Assembly (NCBI GenBank): GCA_012295275.1
Contig: CM022670.1
Span: 18,249,698-18,313,697 of the forward strand
Origin: Chrysomallon squamiferum
Lineage: Eukaryota; Mollusca; Gastropoda; Neomphalida; Peltospiridae
Length of the DNA stretch: 64,000 nt
Reading direction: 5' to 3'
Shown here piece by piece: positions 14,274 to 26,473 of the stretch (the stretch's first letter is position 1; each line of letters opens with the position of its first letter). Below the pieces are notes generated by a model that saw nothing but the letters and a program-made list of their open reading frames with translations, searched no databases and was not told the origin of the DNA. The position numbers and the translations under genes were made by a program.

Positions 14274-17200
14274 TATATAAAATACTTTTATGCATATCTT
14301 AATTTCTAAAAAAAAATTCTACTCACTTGTTTCAAAGTGGTGACCTGTTGTATGTGTACTAATAATTAGGTAATTAATATTTACAACATTCTCACTTCTT
14401 TCACAATGTATGTGTACTAATATTTAGATAATTAATAATTACAATATTGTAATTTGTTTCACAATGGTGGTCTGTTATATTTAGGTATTTAATAATTAAA
14501 TATATACATCCTTATTTCACATTGTATAGTTACGAATATTTAGATAATTAATAACTAAAATATTCTCACTTGATTCACAATGGTGACCTGTAAATCCAGG
14601 ATGACATTTACAGTTGTCAGCCAGTTCTCCATCACACTGACCTGGATAACATCTTGTACTGTCATGACGCCATGAACAGGCTTCTGTTAATAAAGTGCAT
14701 TATCTTAAATAATGTATTTACAATAGCATTTCATAAGTACATACAGAATAATGATGTAAAGTGTCAAATATTACATATAATAGTACATATCTAAATTAGG
14801 CTTCTGAAAGAATATATAAACAGAAAAATAAAGTTTAAATAATGATCCTCAATTTCATATATTTGATAAGTCTCTGGATGACATTCTGGAAAAAGATAAA
14901 TGTTACGTTATGATGGAGGTTTTGTAAAGGCCAAAATAGGTATCATGGTATTAAATGACTCAAAATGTTCTTCAGGTATCTACATAATATTAAGAGACTG
15001 AAATTACTTACTTCTGCAGTTTCGTTTGTCAGAAGTGATCAGATAGGCACGGAGTCCAGCTGTTTCACTGACCACACCCTCACAATGTGAACATGTTTCA
15101 TCACTTTTTGTTGTGCATTCTTCAAAGTCACAATGGCTTATTGAATGACACACTGAAAGTTTGAAAATTTGAAAATAACATTAAGTTTTTTATCTTTGAT
15201 TATCATAAATATAAGTAAATTATCAAAAATGTACCATAGATGCTGTGAACAATAGCAAAATCCAAAAATTCAAATTACAGCTTCACTAAATTAATTATTC
15301 CAATTTACTTTTTGCCAATAATAAACTATAACAAATTCACAAAGGATTATGGTTACTTCCTAGACTGAGTCATCAAGTCAAAATACAATTATTTCAATAT
15401 CCTTTAGAAATACAGTTCTTAAAATATCTAAACAGTAATATAAAATTCTGTAAGTCAGGGTTTTGTTATCACTATTAAAATATCTTGTGGTAGATAAAAG
15501 CGTTATTAGTGACAGATTTTGTTATCACTTACTGTTACAATATCCTGCAGCTGGATAGAAGCCTTTATTACAATCTGTGCAATTGTTAGGGGCAACGCAG
15601 ATCCCTCCACTGTCTTTATGAACTGTGCCATTTTCATAGATGATGTGACTGTTGTTGAAGTGTACATTACAGTGAAAACCATCTGAACCACTACAAACAG
15701 CTGTGAATAGATTATATTAAAATTTTAGTTCATTGTTCAGAAAATTATTTATTCATAACTCTGTGTGTGCCCATACGCGCATATGTGTGTGTGTGCATGT
15801 GTGTGCCAGTCATAAGAAGCAAACACAAATAATGTTGATTTAGTAATTAATGAAACAAAAAACAAAAAGAGTTAACAAAATAAAATAAAAACATTATTTA
15901 ATAATATTATGATCTGAATGCAAAAGCTACAGAATAATATTTAAATATATGAGAAATGGATATAATTAAATTTAAAGCTTGAATATTTTTTTATTGGAAA
16001 TCACAAATACACACTTTGGTCAGAGATATAAGTTATAATAATTAAAATGAATTGAAAAAGCAAATAAAAGTGAAGTAATAAAATGTTTTGTTTTCGTTTT
16101 TAAATATAATCTAAAATGTATTTGATTAAAGTATACAACAATTTTGATACAAATGTACTTTTTCGGCTGTTTTACTTTCAACTCAGGATCTATCACTAAA
16201 GATTTCTGTGACTGTAGTAATAATCTGAACTCACGTGAACATGACAATGAGTCTGATGATAGATGGAAACCATCAGAACATTCACAACGTCTGCCAACTG
16301 CTGTTGGAATACAGATCTGTTCACAGCCATTATTATTTTCTGAACAGGCATTGGTATCTGTAACATATATATCTTATACTTTCCACAAAGCAAATTGTTA
16401 TATTAGAGATCCATCCCCTAAAAAGTAGTGCCAAATGTTGATTTAAAAATTATGAAAGGGATATTTCACATTTTAAAAATAGTTTAAACCCACATCCATG
16501 CATACACACACACATGCACACAATCACACACACAAATACATACACAAGCACACATACAAAAATAAACACAGACATACAATAAACACATCCCATGTGCACT
16601 TATGTCAATAAAGCTTCTTTTATTTTCTGTTAAATATATATGACACACACACACACACACACACACAAAAAATACTCATTTATAACACAGCAAGTTTTCA
16701 ACTTTACCATGTGACTGCTTTTGAAAATTCATTCTTAAAGTACACATTTGTACAGCATAAAATCATTCCCATAGATGCAAAAAAAAAACAGAATTTGACA
16801 TAATATATATATATATATATATATATTTATGTTGGTTCCTAAATGCATAACCTGTTATTTACTTGTCATAATTAAAAAAGAAAAATGGTAAATAAATAAA
16901 TGCAGTAAATAGGAAAGAAGTGTTTAATCTTAATTAATTATTCAGTTGTTGATAGTTTAACACTCAATGGTTCATTCGTAGAATTAACTTTATTTATTTA
17001 TTTTATTTTTTTTATTTTTTTTTTTCTTACCATTATGAAATGTACCAGCCTGAAAAACAGTTATTCCATTTAGACGTTGAAACCTGGGTGCTGTAATTTT
17101 TGTGATGTTGCGTCCATCTAAATATACCCTATGAAGTTCACTGTTTAAAAAAAAAGAAAAGAAAATGCATTGAAAGCCTTCCCCATATGATCTAGCCACT

Positions 17201-19864
17201 CTTACTTAATTTGTATAAACTACTTTATTGGGTTTACTTCTAAATGTAGAGCTATTTTCATAAAACTGTCTTACTGTTATATTTACTTAACCACAAAGTG
17301 AAACCTTTTTTTGACTCTTTTTAGTTAAATATAGATTTTTCAAAAAATATTTAAATTCATTTTACTTACTTTGAACCCCAGTCAGAGAGGTAGAGGATTT
17401 CTTGAAAAAGATATATTCCAAAAGGATGTTGTAGTGTACCAGATGAGAGAACAGTTCTGTTACTGCCATCAAAACCCATTTCTTCAACTGTATCCAATTT
17501 TGCATCGCACCAGTACATCTTTTGTGCTAGCAAACAGTGAAATCAAATAAAACAAATAAAAATAAGACTGAAGGAAAGAACTATAAATACACTTACTTTT
17601 TTTCTTTCTGTAGAATAATTTAATTCTAACAATAATCACAAAAAAAAAAGGTTTTAAGTTTGAAGCCTTATAAACATTAAATAAAAATGTTTTTAGCTGT
17701 ATTTCACACCTGGTCATTCATTCAGTCAGTCATTACCTTGTACATCTAGTGTTATTCCATTTGGCCAAACTAAACTACTGGAAACCAGAACTGTGCGGTT
17801 TTCTCCTAAATATGTGGATTTCTCTATCTTTGGTTTTTCTCCCCAATCTGTCCAATAAATCCATCTGCAAAAAGCAGAAAAAAAACTCATTAGATTACTA
17901 TTACTGATAGTGATTAGATTACAGATATACCAGGTTACAAGATCAGTTCTTCTCACACACAAATGTTTATCTGTTATAATGGTTATGTCTGTAAAATCCA
18001 GTACTCCAGCTATCTTTCAAACTTCTCTGATCTGAAAACACCATTATATCACATAACTAATTAAGTGTGTTGGTCATATCAAAGAGATATTTATTAATTT
18101 ATTTCCTAACCTGGTAGACAATAATCTTTTTAATTGTTTATTATTTTTTAAATAAGTTGAAGAAAAATGATACATTTTTTTCAAATAATCAATAATCATA
18201 AAATTCACATATTTTATCATGTAAAATTATGTACACTAAACATTAAAAACGTGTTTAAATATTTCAGAAAAACTGAATTGTAACTGACACTGCAAATAAA
18301 AGGATAATATAAAAAATTCAATGGCAGTGGTAGCTTTCTCAAATATAATCATAACAGGCTATTTTGATCTGGTCTACCTAACATATAAAATTATTACATG
18401 TGTTATCTTGATTGTTGTGTGTTCATTTAGGCCATGATTCTATAACTTTTATATTTTAGATCTATCCAAATCTTCACAAATGTTTTCACATTAAACCTTC
18501 TGAATAAGTTTCTTGAACAAAAAAATTAACATACTATTACATAAATGTGTCATTCAAAATTAGAATGGAGATTGTACATGCCGTAGTCTGATTTTTATTT
18601 ATATAACTGATTGTGCTTTGAATATTTTCTTCATTTAATGTATCTATTCAGATTGTGATCTACTTAATATCTTCTCTTTTTTTTTTCTCTTTTTTTCTTT
18701 CTCAAAACTGGATATTATTTAGGTATGAAAAGAAGTTGTTTTTCAAACAGCGTTTATAAATCAGTCAACCGTTACTCAAGTAGCCCAACATTATGTATAC
18801 GATAAGAAATGTAGCTATCGTTTTTCTGCACAGCTATAATACTTTGACTTTTAGGAAGATACCCTAATAAGTTATGTTTATTTACAAATAATAATATTTA
18901 AACAGAAATAAATTAATATTTAACCGAACTTCAACATATTTTAATATTAATGACATTAGGTGCAGTTATCATATGGAATAGGAAATCCGCTACCATTGAT
19001 GTAACGTGTAAGGTTACTCTTTCAGTTAGCACCAAGTGGTATTTAGATATACCTTCTCCAAAAAAAAATAACCCTTTGACAAACCGCTTATGATTCCAGT
19101 AAGAATTAGTGCTACAGCAGCATTAAAGAGTATAACACTCAAATATGGAAGTAACTATCACATCTCACTATGAACAGTAACAACCAACTCGAAATAGATA
19201 TAGTCAAATAGGAAAACAACTTATTTTATTGATATACTTTTTAAATTTAATTTAATATAGTTTTATTATTAATATCTTTTGTTTTGGTGTTACTGTTGTT
19301 ATTATTATTATCATTATTAGTACTACTTCTACTGCTATTTTTATTATATTTTTTACATTCTTCTTCCCACAGACATGTTGAATTTGCAATGTATAATAGA
19401 GTTTATTTAAGAATTTTTCTTATTATTTTTTACTATACAGTGTCGTTTCCTACCCATGAGTTCTGTCAAGAGCTATACCGCGCGGCTCGTCCAAGCCGTT
19501 TTTGATAATTGTCTTCTGATAAAATTTCCTCATTTCTATCAGAGCAATGACATCGTTTCCCGTATCAGTGTAAAACAACAACCTGGAAACTGGATCTATC
19601 GCTAGTCCATCGGGTATAGCACCTAATTATGAAAAATGTTTTAATAATAATAATAAAACAGTGCTTTAATAAGATTAAAAATAAAAAAACAACAACAACA
19701 ACAAAACACACAATTAGCCCTGCTCACTAAAGATGTATGTGCGTGTTCATAGCACGCATGTGTATGTGTGTTCATTTGCAAATTAGTCCTACTAATATTA
19801 TTTCTTCTGATCTAGACATGTTTTTATTCATATATTTTTGTGTCTTAGTTTGTTTATTGTATTA

Positions 19865-19909
<45 letters not shown>

Positions 19910-21193
19910 TTATTATTTATTTATTTATTTTCTTTCTTTCTTTCTTTCTGACTGTTTCAGTTTTGTCATAGATTTCAAGAATAACCTTCTTCTTATTAAT
20001 CGTTCTTCTTCTGCTGGAGTAAAACCAAATTAAAATAATCAAAATTTCAGTTAGTGTAACTCAGAAAGCTGTGAAATAACAAATGTTATTCTTGAAAACT
20101 ACGATAAATCTAAATAGACAATAAGATAAAAATATATATCTGACATAGTAGTACATTCATTTGTTTTCAAAACTATAACTGTTTTTTCAAAATATCCTTA
20201 AAACGTTAATTTAAATTATAATATTCTTATTACTGAATATTTTTTTGTCTGCATGTAATACAAATAGGAAAAAACATATACATATCTATCTACCTGAGCT
20301 TAGTTGTTTCACTAAATTCAGATCTTCGCCATGGAATCCACATGATCGAATATCAGATCTGTCTGTGTCCGTCCAGTATATTTTGTTTTCCACTGGGTCG
20401 TAATCTAGAGCCACTGGGTTTGCGTGTTTTTTAATTAAAACATTTGTTAATTTTAAACTTGTTAAGTCAACGCTCCATATTTGTCTTGCATAACTGTCTG
20501 TCACGAGGATATAAATGTTACCTGGAACTGGAAGAATAGAAAGAGCATTAGTACGTCAACTTTTGTAAATAGCGAACATTAATAATGCATCCATATTTGT
20601 TTTATTTTTCATTCTTTTAATCTTAATTTGTCAGATTCATAAAAAAATGTATTTAGAAATCCAAGAAAGAATTATTTCTTCTGTCATTAAATAAATATGT
20701 CTGTTTCTTTAACTTTGTATGTCAGTTTATTTATTTGTTCTATCTGTCTTTCTGTCTATATTTTAATTTTATTATCTGTCTGTTTAGGTTTATCATAAAT
20801 TTTATGTAAAACATTTTTATTATTAATCGTTCTTCTTCTGCTGCTGTAAAACAAAATTAAAATAAGCAAAATTAAACTGACCCAAAACAGTATGAATAAA
20901 CAAATGTTATTCCTGAAAATTATGATAAACCTAACAGGCAATAAGATAAAAATATATTTCTAATATCTATCATTTTAAATTATAATATCCTTATTACTGA
21001 ATATTTTTTCTGCGCATATTATACAAACAGGAAAAATTCCGGCCATATGTGTATCAGTTAATTAAGGGCGAGCAAATCTGATGTCACAAAAACACCATGA
21101 ACAGCAAAATACATAACACAAAAAATCGGTTTACTTACTTTGTGCCAGCGACGCTGGTAAAACATAAAATAATGCCACAATTAGCAAACTCAT
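7658..21193 (-). CDS. Gene A: mosaic LDLR-type YWTD propeller / EGF / beta-sandwich extracellular protein (20 exons recognised)
   Basis: Exons, 5' to 3': 21193-21139, 20521-20294, 19622-19454, 17864-17737, 17526-17370, 17140-17031, 16357-16235, 15700-15533, 15152-15012, 14683-14570, 14143-13901, 13706-13565, 12695-12491, 11980-11819, 11480-11126, 10503-10227, 9710-9596, 9219-9031, 8833-8663, 7787-7658. All joins are GT-AG and keep one frame, giving about 1,127 residues with no stop. Order: signal peptide, six YWTD blades, EGF, cysteine-rich modules, EGF, then long beta-rich modules. The start is the ATG before a hydrophobic leader ending AQ, matching the first exon of paralogue C. Exon 20 ends at phase 1 with a GTGAGT donor, so at least one more exon is expected but was not found. 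LDLR-type propellers bind extracellular ligands; the ligand here is unknown. I do not recognise a named orthologue. Confidence 0.85.
10227..14143 (-). CDS. Gene A exons 11-16: beta-rich ectodomain modules
   Basis: Exons 14143-13901, 13706-13565, 12695-12491, 11980-11819, 11480-11126 and 10503-10227. There is no named domain I can assign firmly. Exon 14 contains [13 protein letters not shown]. Exon 15 has an Ig/PKD-like strand pattern ([20 protein letters not shown]) and then a block ([12 protein letters not shown] ... [17 protein letters not shown]) nearly unchanged in all three copies. Exon 16 ends [16 protein letters not shown], then DSSPPEI, the style of Fn3/Ig-like extracellular repeats. 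Sequons such as NVTS and NISR fit an extracellular location. Confidence 0.7.
10923..10981. repeat. (ATA)n microsatellite in gene A intron 15
   Basis: About 19 perfect trinucleotide units. The B copy at about 32825-32840 has only five or six units, so repeat length changed after the duplication. Confidence 0.9.
14320..14580 (-). repeat. Degenerate minisatellite derived from the exon 10 / donor boundary
   Basis: On the minus strand the unit TTGTGAAACAAGTGAGAA + TTAATTATTAATTATCTAAATATTAGTA is repeated several times with decay, starting from the real exon 10 donor at 14570/14569. Related arrays are in B (about 36290-36545) and C (48430-48775). Confidence 0.7.
14570..16357 (-). CDS. Gene A exons 7-10: EGF, two cysteine-rich modules, second EGF
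   Basis: Exon 16357-16235 is an LDLR-style EGF ([16 protein letters not shown], then [16 protein letters not shown]). Exons 15700-15533 and 15152-15012 carry about a dozen cysteines, including [15 protein letters not shown] and [19 protein letters not shown], resembling small furin-like or receptor-type cysteine-rich repeats. Exon 14683-14570 is a second EGF ([12 protein letters not shown]). All introns are phase 1, which permits whole-module shuffling. These are the most conserved exons among A, B and C. Confidence 0.85.
17031..20521 (-). CDS. Gene A exons 2-6: six-bladed LDLR class B (YWTD) propeller
   Basis: Exons 20521-20294, 19622-19454, 17864-17737, 17526-17370 and 17140-17031. Six blade motifs can be read in order: [62 protein letters not shown] and [20 protein letters not shown]. 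The companion motifs [20 protein letters not shown] and LNGITVF sit where LDL receptor propellers have theirs. The EGF exon follows directly, as in LDLR, LRP and nidogen. The MYWCD variant replaces threonine with cysteine in blade 5 and is shared by all three paralogues. Confidence 0.92.
21139..21193 (-). CDS. Gene A exon 1: signal peptide
   Basis: Encodes [18 protein letters not shown] and ends at phase 1 before GTAAGTAA. The hydrophobic core followed by small residues (ASLA) is a typical secretory leader. Exon 1 of paralogue C ([19 protein letters not shown]) has the same phase and nearly the same length, which supports this start. Confidence 0.85.
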
Positions 21194-21879
21194 GATATTC
21201 GTTATGAAGAATGTCTGTGAAATGGCTGTAATGGTTAGGACAACGTCCAAATCATATGACAAGCTTGAAATATGAAACGGCTGTTTTAACTGTAGAGGTA
21301 AAGTCTTCTCTTTTCTTTTATTCTTCTTTTTTAAGATTGGGTGAACATATACAGTTGCTTGTATAAATTCTTCTATTCAACTGAGTGACTACTTACAGTA
21401 TTCTCACTGTCGCATTGACAGTCGCAGTTACTTTAAGTATTAGTTTAAAAAGCTGTTGTAGTAAACATACTATCGTTGTTGTTATTGAAATATGTTCTGT
21501 TCTGTACATGAAGTTATTTTTCATAATAATAATAAGAAGAAGAAATAGAAGAATATTAACATTACAGATAAAAAGAAAGAAAAATATAACACGTAATTAG
21601 ACAAACAAATAAAGACATTAAATAATGTTTTTTTCGGTTTTTGGGGGTTTTTTTGTTTGTTATATACACATATAAATAATTAACAAAGTCAGTAAAATAA
21701 TAATAATAATGAAAAGATATTTCAAATGTATTTAACGACAGATAAACTATAACCTTTTAAAGTATTTTTACTAAAATAAAAACTCATCTGAGCTTTTATT
21801 TTTATATTTTTTCTTTAAAAAAAAAACAAACAAAAAAACTGGTTCAATTATTTGTTCATCATCCTTCAATCCTCCATAC
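21194..21879. other. Upstream region of gene A
   Basis: It holds the presumed promoter and 5' UTR of gene A (transcribed to the left). I see no clear TATA box or conserved motif. No exon on either strand was recognised; reading frames here are short and low in complexity. Confidence 0.4.
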
Positions 21880-22323
21880 CAGCATTTCTCAGCCTGGGTT
21901 CCGCAAAAGGTCCTTAGGGGTTCCGCGAGAAAGAGTGAAATAAGTTAAGCACTTTGAGTTATGTTTATTTATTTTCATATTCCTAATATTACGCACAACA
22001 TATTCTTGGGAAATCTCTCGTTATTATAATAAAGACGTCATCCTATCTAACCTATTGTTATTAAAAATATAATCATTAGGAATATATTTAGTGATGTCTG
22101 TACAGCACTGATGTGAAACCGCCTTCACTAATCAGTGCCCATTCAGTGGACGAAATCTGTATTTTACGTGACTGATTCGTGTATCACGTGACTCACTTGA
22201 GTGTAGGACGCGTGCATGGTTTACATCAGTCGTCTATGTGCTTCCTGGCGTGCAGCTACACTGTGCAGCCACTCATTCACCCACGATATTCAGTAAATTC
22301 AGTAAAAAGGTTGAGAAACGATG
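21880..22323. mobile_element. hAT-type non-autonomous transposon (444 bp) with 8-bp TSD
   Basis: The left end CAGCATTTCTCAGCCTGGG and the right end (reverse complement CATCGTTTCTCAACC) are imperfect terminal inverted repeats of the hAT CAG-n-GTTCTCAACC type. A perfect 8-bp target-site duplication CTCCATAC flanks it (21872-21879 and 22324-22331). There is no transposase reading frame. Only its last 22 bases remain in unit 2 (40374-40395), again followed by CTCCATAC. Confidence 0.9.
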
Positions 22324-22416
22324 CTCCATACTAAAATCTAAGACATTTATTGTAGGTTAACACATTGTGTACATATAATACACATGTTCCATAATACATA
22401 TTTAATTTAACAAAAT

Positions 22417-22418
<2 letters not shown>

Positions 22419-22454
<36 letters not shown>

Positions 22455-22818
22455 GTTGTTGTTGTTTCCTTGTCTCTTTGCCTTCTTGTACGTATAACAA
22501 TTCTCTCATCAAACAACAACTGAATAGATTAACTCGAATTAATTTTGGTCTACAATCGACCATCGATATAAAACATTCGTGGGGCCGCCTTTCTAGATAT
22601 TCCTTTCTTTGAACAGAGTAAACTTTTTACTAAAACAATTTTATTACTTTCTACACAGAAAAAAGATATTTGGCGAAATGCGACGTTTTATGTGTGTGGT
22701 ATAAGTGATACCATCAACAATGCATTTACGAAGAGGAGGAGCCAGCGATATTGCAATATTCAACTTCTGTCAGCCCTATTCGAAACGAAGAACAGGGAAA
22801 AAGAAATAGAGGTAGAAC

Positions 22819-22892
<74 letters not shown>
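22419..22892. repeat. Poly-T, segmental duplication junction, and (GA)n tract
   Basis: Homology between units 1 and 2 stops near the poly-T at about 22419-22447 (counterpart near 40485), so the unit 1/unit 2 junction is at about 22.42-22.45 kb. A long (GA)n tract follows at about 22824-22892. No exon was recognised up to 23307. Confidence 0.6.
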
Positions 22893-22894
<2 letters not shown>

Positions 22895-23197
22895 ACCTTT
22901 AACACCTATACAGTATCTATTGAGGTGTTGTCAAACATTTCCTCAGTGACTTTTTTTTTCTCTGTCTCGAGCGATATTACGAGGAAATTTTTATTTTTTA
23001 TATTTAGTCAGATAAAGATATTTTTCAGCAGTCTTCAGAAATTTTGCCAAAATCCTTTACGAGAATCGATGAAAGGTGTTTGGCGCCGAAGACATGAATC
23101 TATTCGATTTAATTGCGTCAGTAAGGTGTTAAGTGTTGGAAGATGATCTTATGTTAAATATTTATGTATGGAAATGATCACTGTTTATTTCGAGATG

Positions 23198-23298
<101 letters not shown>

Positions 23299-24607
23299 AA
23301 AAACCAGAATAGAAACACACATTTGAGAAGTTCAGTAACATCTGAAATCTCTGAAGTAAAAACTGCTGTAGAAGAATCACTTGCTGCTGATAGCTCAACA
23401 TCTCATACTATGGTAATTTTTACTTTATGAAGTCTAACTATATTCTACATAACTAAAAGTTATTCCTTTTATCAGTGCTCTCTGATCTTAATTAATGATG
23501 AAGTATTACAAGAAAAAAAGTACAGTCCTGGGCACTGCAGTTTTTTTGTAGTTGTACTGTAACACTTTAAAGAATATTTATTTAAATGTGATGTTTACCT
23601 GTTGATCCAGTAATGAATGAATTCCTACTTTTCATTGATTATACTCAGTAACTTTCAGCTTGAATCGCAATCTGAATGCTGTGAAATATTATTATAATAA
23701 TTAAGATAATGTGGGGAAAACGAAACATGTCGATGATTGTATAATCTTAAATACATTCTTAGTTTAGTTTATGTTATTTTTGTTTCTGAAAAAAAGAAAA
23801 ATGATTTTTTTTGTTTCGTTGTTATTTTTTCAGTTATACTAACCTTTAAATACTCAGGCATGGAAGTAATGTTTTTATTTGTCAACTAGAACGTTTAGAT
23901 TATTATTGTAAAACATTTCCTCTTTAATTTTTTGCTTATGAAGAATCGAAGCTCAAAAGGTTCATCTATGTCCAGTTCTTCAAGCACTACTATCGATTTT
24001 GTCAGCAGTAGTGTGGAACAACAATCATCAGTATCTGAAGAACCAGTCTGTCAGTCTTCAGGTGACATTCCCAGTGGAAACAACAGCATTCAAAGTGATA
24101 GTTGTTCTCAAACCTCCAGCTGTCAAGAAAATGCTCGAGTTTGTGGTGATAGCAAGGTGGATGACTGCTCTGGGCCTCACAGCAGTAGTGATTGTCCGAG
24201 CAGTAGCAGTGATGTTCCAAAGAGCAGTTCTCAGGACAAGGCAGACTTTTCTGGAAATGAAGTGGATGTTGTCAGCAGTTTTATAAATAAAGGTTTTTGA
24301 TTGCTTCTTATTTACTTTCAATCATTTCTTAGCTGTTCTAAAATATGAAACTCCTTATGTTCCATTTTCTTTTACATTCAGTCCGAAATGCATGTAATAA
24401 CACAGATACACTGTATCTGTAACATTTAGTCCAATAACACAAACATGATTATTTAAAAACTGTATTTGAAGTATTAACGATAATTATTTTTCTTGCAGTG
24501 AAGATGATTTTGATGATGATGACGATGATGATGGAGAAGAGGAGGAAGAAGAAGGAGAAATTGATGGTACAGGTTTCCAGCAGTGTGTAGACATGTCCAA
24601 TGAAGAG

Positions 24608-26366
24608 GTATAACTTACTTCAACAAATGTTTCTTGGTGCTGGCCAGAAATAACATATTGTGTGGATAGTGTCCTTGGGTTTAAATGTTATATCTGAAAG
24701 GTACAGACTATCCAGAGTGTTAATACTTTTTTTTTCGGATCAGGACAATCAGTAGTTCTACTTTTATCAGATGCTGATAACTGAATCATTAACACTAATA
24801 CACACACACACACATATATATAGTTTAAAATGTATTTAAAAAGCAGGTCAGGAAATTCATCTTTCATTTTAAGGAACGAAAAGTAACTAAAACTGGGTCT
24901 TTTCCACTAGATTTTTCATTCATGCATAAAATCCTCAAATAAGCATATCTTCATGAAATTTTCAGTGCATTAAGCATGGATAGACACTATAAACTAGGTA
25001 CTGAAAGAATGGTCATGATGTGAGCATATTTTGAAACAAACTGTGTAGTAGTTTTGGTCAGTCATAAAGAAGATACCACAATGATTGGCATGTAAATAAT
25101 GCAGTTTAGTTGCTTCAGCCAGTCTGAGAGGGTCATGCTGATAATACTGAGTCTGTGCACTTCAGGTTTTACCGGTTATTATTCTAAGGCACAGGCTATT
25201 ACTCTGTAAAATTCTTTGTATGCAAATTAAACTTGATTATAGGATCATAAACATAACAAACAGTACAGCACAATTGTACAACATATCCTGTGAGTCCAAG
25301 AACCTATAGTATTGTTCAGATGCTAAATTGTTTAGTATAAACTGAATTATAAAATTTGGTTTATTTTTGGTAAAGTTTAGATCCATCAAAGAATACTTTT
25401 GATTGCAGTGAAATCACAGCTAGTAGAAAGTTAAGAAAACTCTGTTCTGTTTTTACATCAAATATCCAACTTATGACACCTGCACCTTTAATTGCCTTTC
25501 TTCTCATGATGATACATATTTTATTGCCTCTAATTAGTACCTGCAACAGCTTCCTGGAGTAGGCAAGTTTGTGTATTGCAGAAGGTTATCATAATAGTCC
25601 TTTTAAGTAGTGTGTCTGTGTGTATTTATCAAGGTCTATTTTTTTGACATATTACCACTAATTATTTCAAACATTTAAAGAGTGAAAAATCAATGTATAT
25701 GTTTAAAGAAAGAAATGCTGTGCTATTATTTAAAGGTGTTGAACCCATCTAAATTTGTTCAGTGTGTCTGAATTTCAAACATATCACCTGAAGCAACAGT
25801 GTAAGCAAAACAAATAATAATAAATAAAATTTAATTCAGTGAGAGTAAAAACGGCAGAAACACCACTCTTTAAGCTCAGAAACACCCAGTGGTCGGCAAC
25901 CTGTTGGAGAGACGGGGTCAGAAAGCTAATCAGTTTAAAGAAAAAACAACGAAGTTAATGTAATAATTGTTGTGGATGTGTTCAGTTGGCGGGCTAAACT
26001 AAAATCCTTTGCAGGCTGAATGTGGCTCTAAGGCCAAGGGTTGCTGACCCCTGTTCTAAACCATTATTGCTGAAACTGTACTGTTAATGCTGACAGGTGC
26101 TTAAATATGCAGTTTGTCATTATAAATCGATGTATTTTTTTTCGTTCTATTGAAATTATTAGATGATATATTTACATACTTTCTTCCCCTTTTGTTTTCT
26201 CCCATCAAAATCTTTAATTTAAATATATATATAATTCGGTATATATGACTTTCTTCAATGGCTACTCAAAAGCCATTATTGTAACTTAATCCTTAATTTG
26301 ATTTTCAGGATCACATTTATCCTTTTATTCTATTATTAATTCACACATTCATTCGTTCATTTACAG
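24608..26366. other. Intron-like sequence of PPM1G duplicate; start of alignable unit 2 at 25664
   Basis: From 25664 the sequence aligns with window position 1 onward. No PP2C exon was recognised between 24608 and 26366. A 160-170 bp hAT-like insertion spans about 25887-26052, with ends CAGTGGTCGGCAACCTG and, reverse complement, CAGGGGTCAGCAACCCT. Confidence 0.6.
25887..26052. mobile_element. Short hAT-like MITE in PPM1G duplicate intron
   Basis: The ends CAGTGGTCGGCAACC and CAGGGGTCAGCAACC (reverse complement of the right end) are imperfect inverted repeats. The right flank ttctaaac resembles ttctaatt before CAGTGGTTGGCAAC in unit 1 (about 277-284), consistent with an 8-bp target duplication. 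Unit 1 keeps the left end but has lost the right part. Confidence 0.65.
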
Positions 26367-26473
26367 GAGATCATTACTACAAACGCAATGAAGAATTATC
26401 AGCCCAGGAACAGATGATAACTGCGCTGCCAGATATTGAACATGTTACTATTGGTGATGAGATGAAATTTTGA

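Larger units (their letters stand above)
23308..26473 (+). pseudogene. PPM1G: PPM1G duplicate, truncated (acidic-insert exons plus one broken catalytic exon)
   Basis: Exons 23308-23412, 23944-24292 and 24504-24607 join in one frame. They give a Ser-rich then acidic stretch (SKGSSMSSSSS...; DDFDDDDDDDGEEEEEEGE), the type of low-complexity acidic insert that splits the PP2C domain in PPM1G. The next expected exon (through VNGGLNLSRAI in the family) is not found before the following homologous exon at 26367. That exon matches the exon at 659 up to IEHVTIGD, then runs into sequence equivalent to position 4333 of the 3' region and stops at TGA (26471-26473). The ACDGIW metal-binding block and the whole C-terminus are gone. 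The exon is otherwise about 97% identical to 659-788. I call it a pseudogene; the acidic exons could still be transcribed. Confidence 0.85.

Noticed and set aside
19284-20033. Plus-strand leucine-rich frames in gene A introns
   Set aside because: Built from TTA/CTT repeats; they partly lie antisense to exon 3.
24002-24321. Overlapping frames on both strands across the Ser-rich PPM1G exon
   Set aside because: Shadow frames of the 23944-24292 exon; no splice context or similarity of their own.
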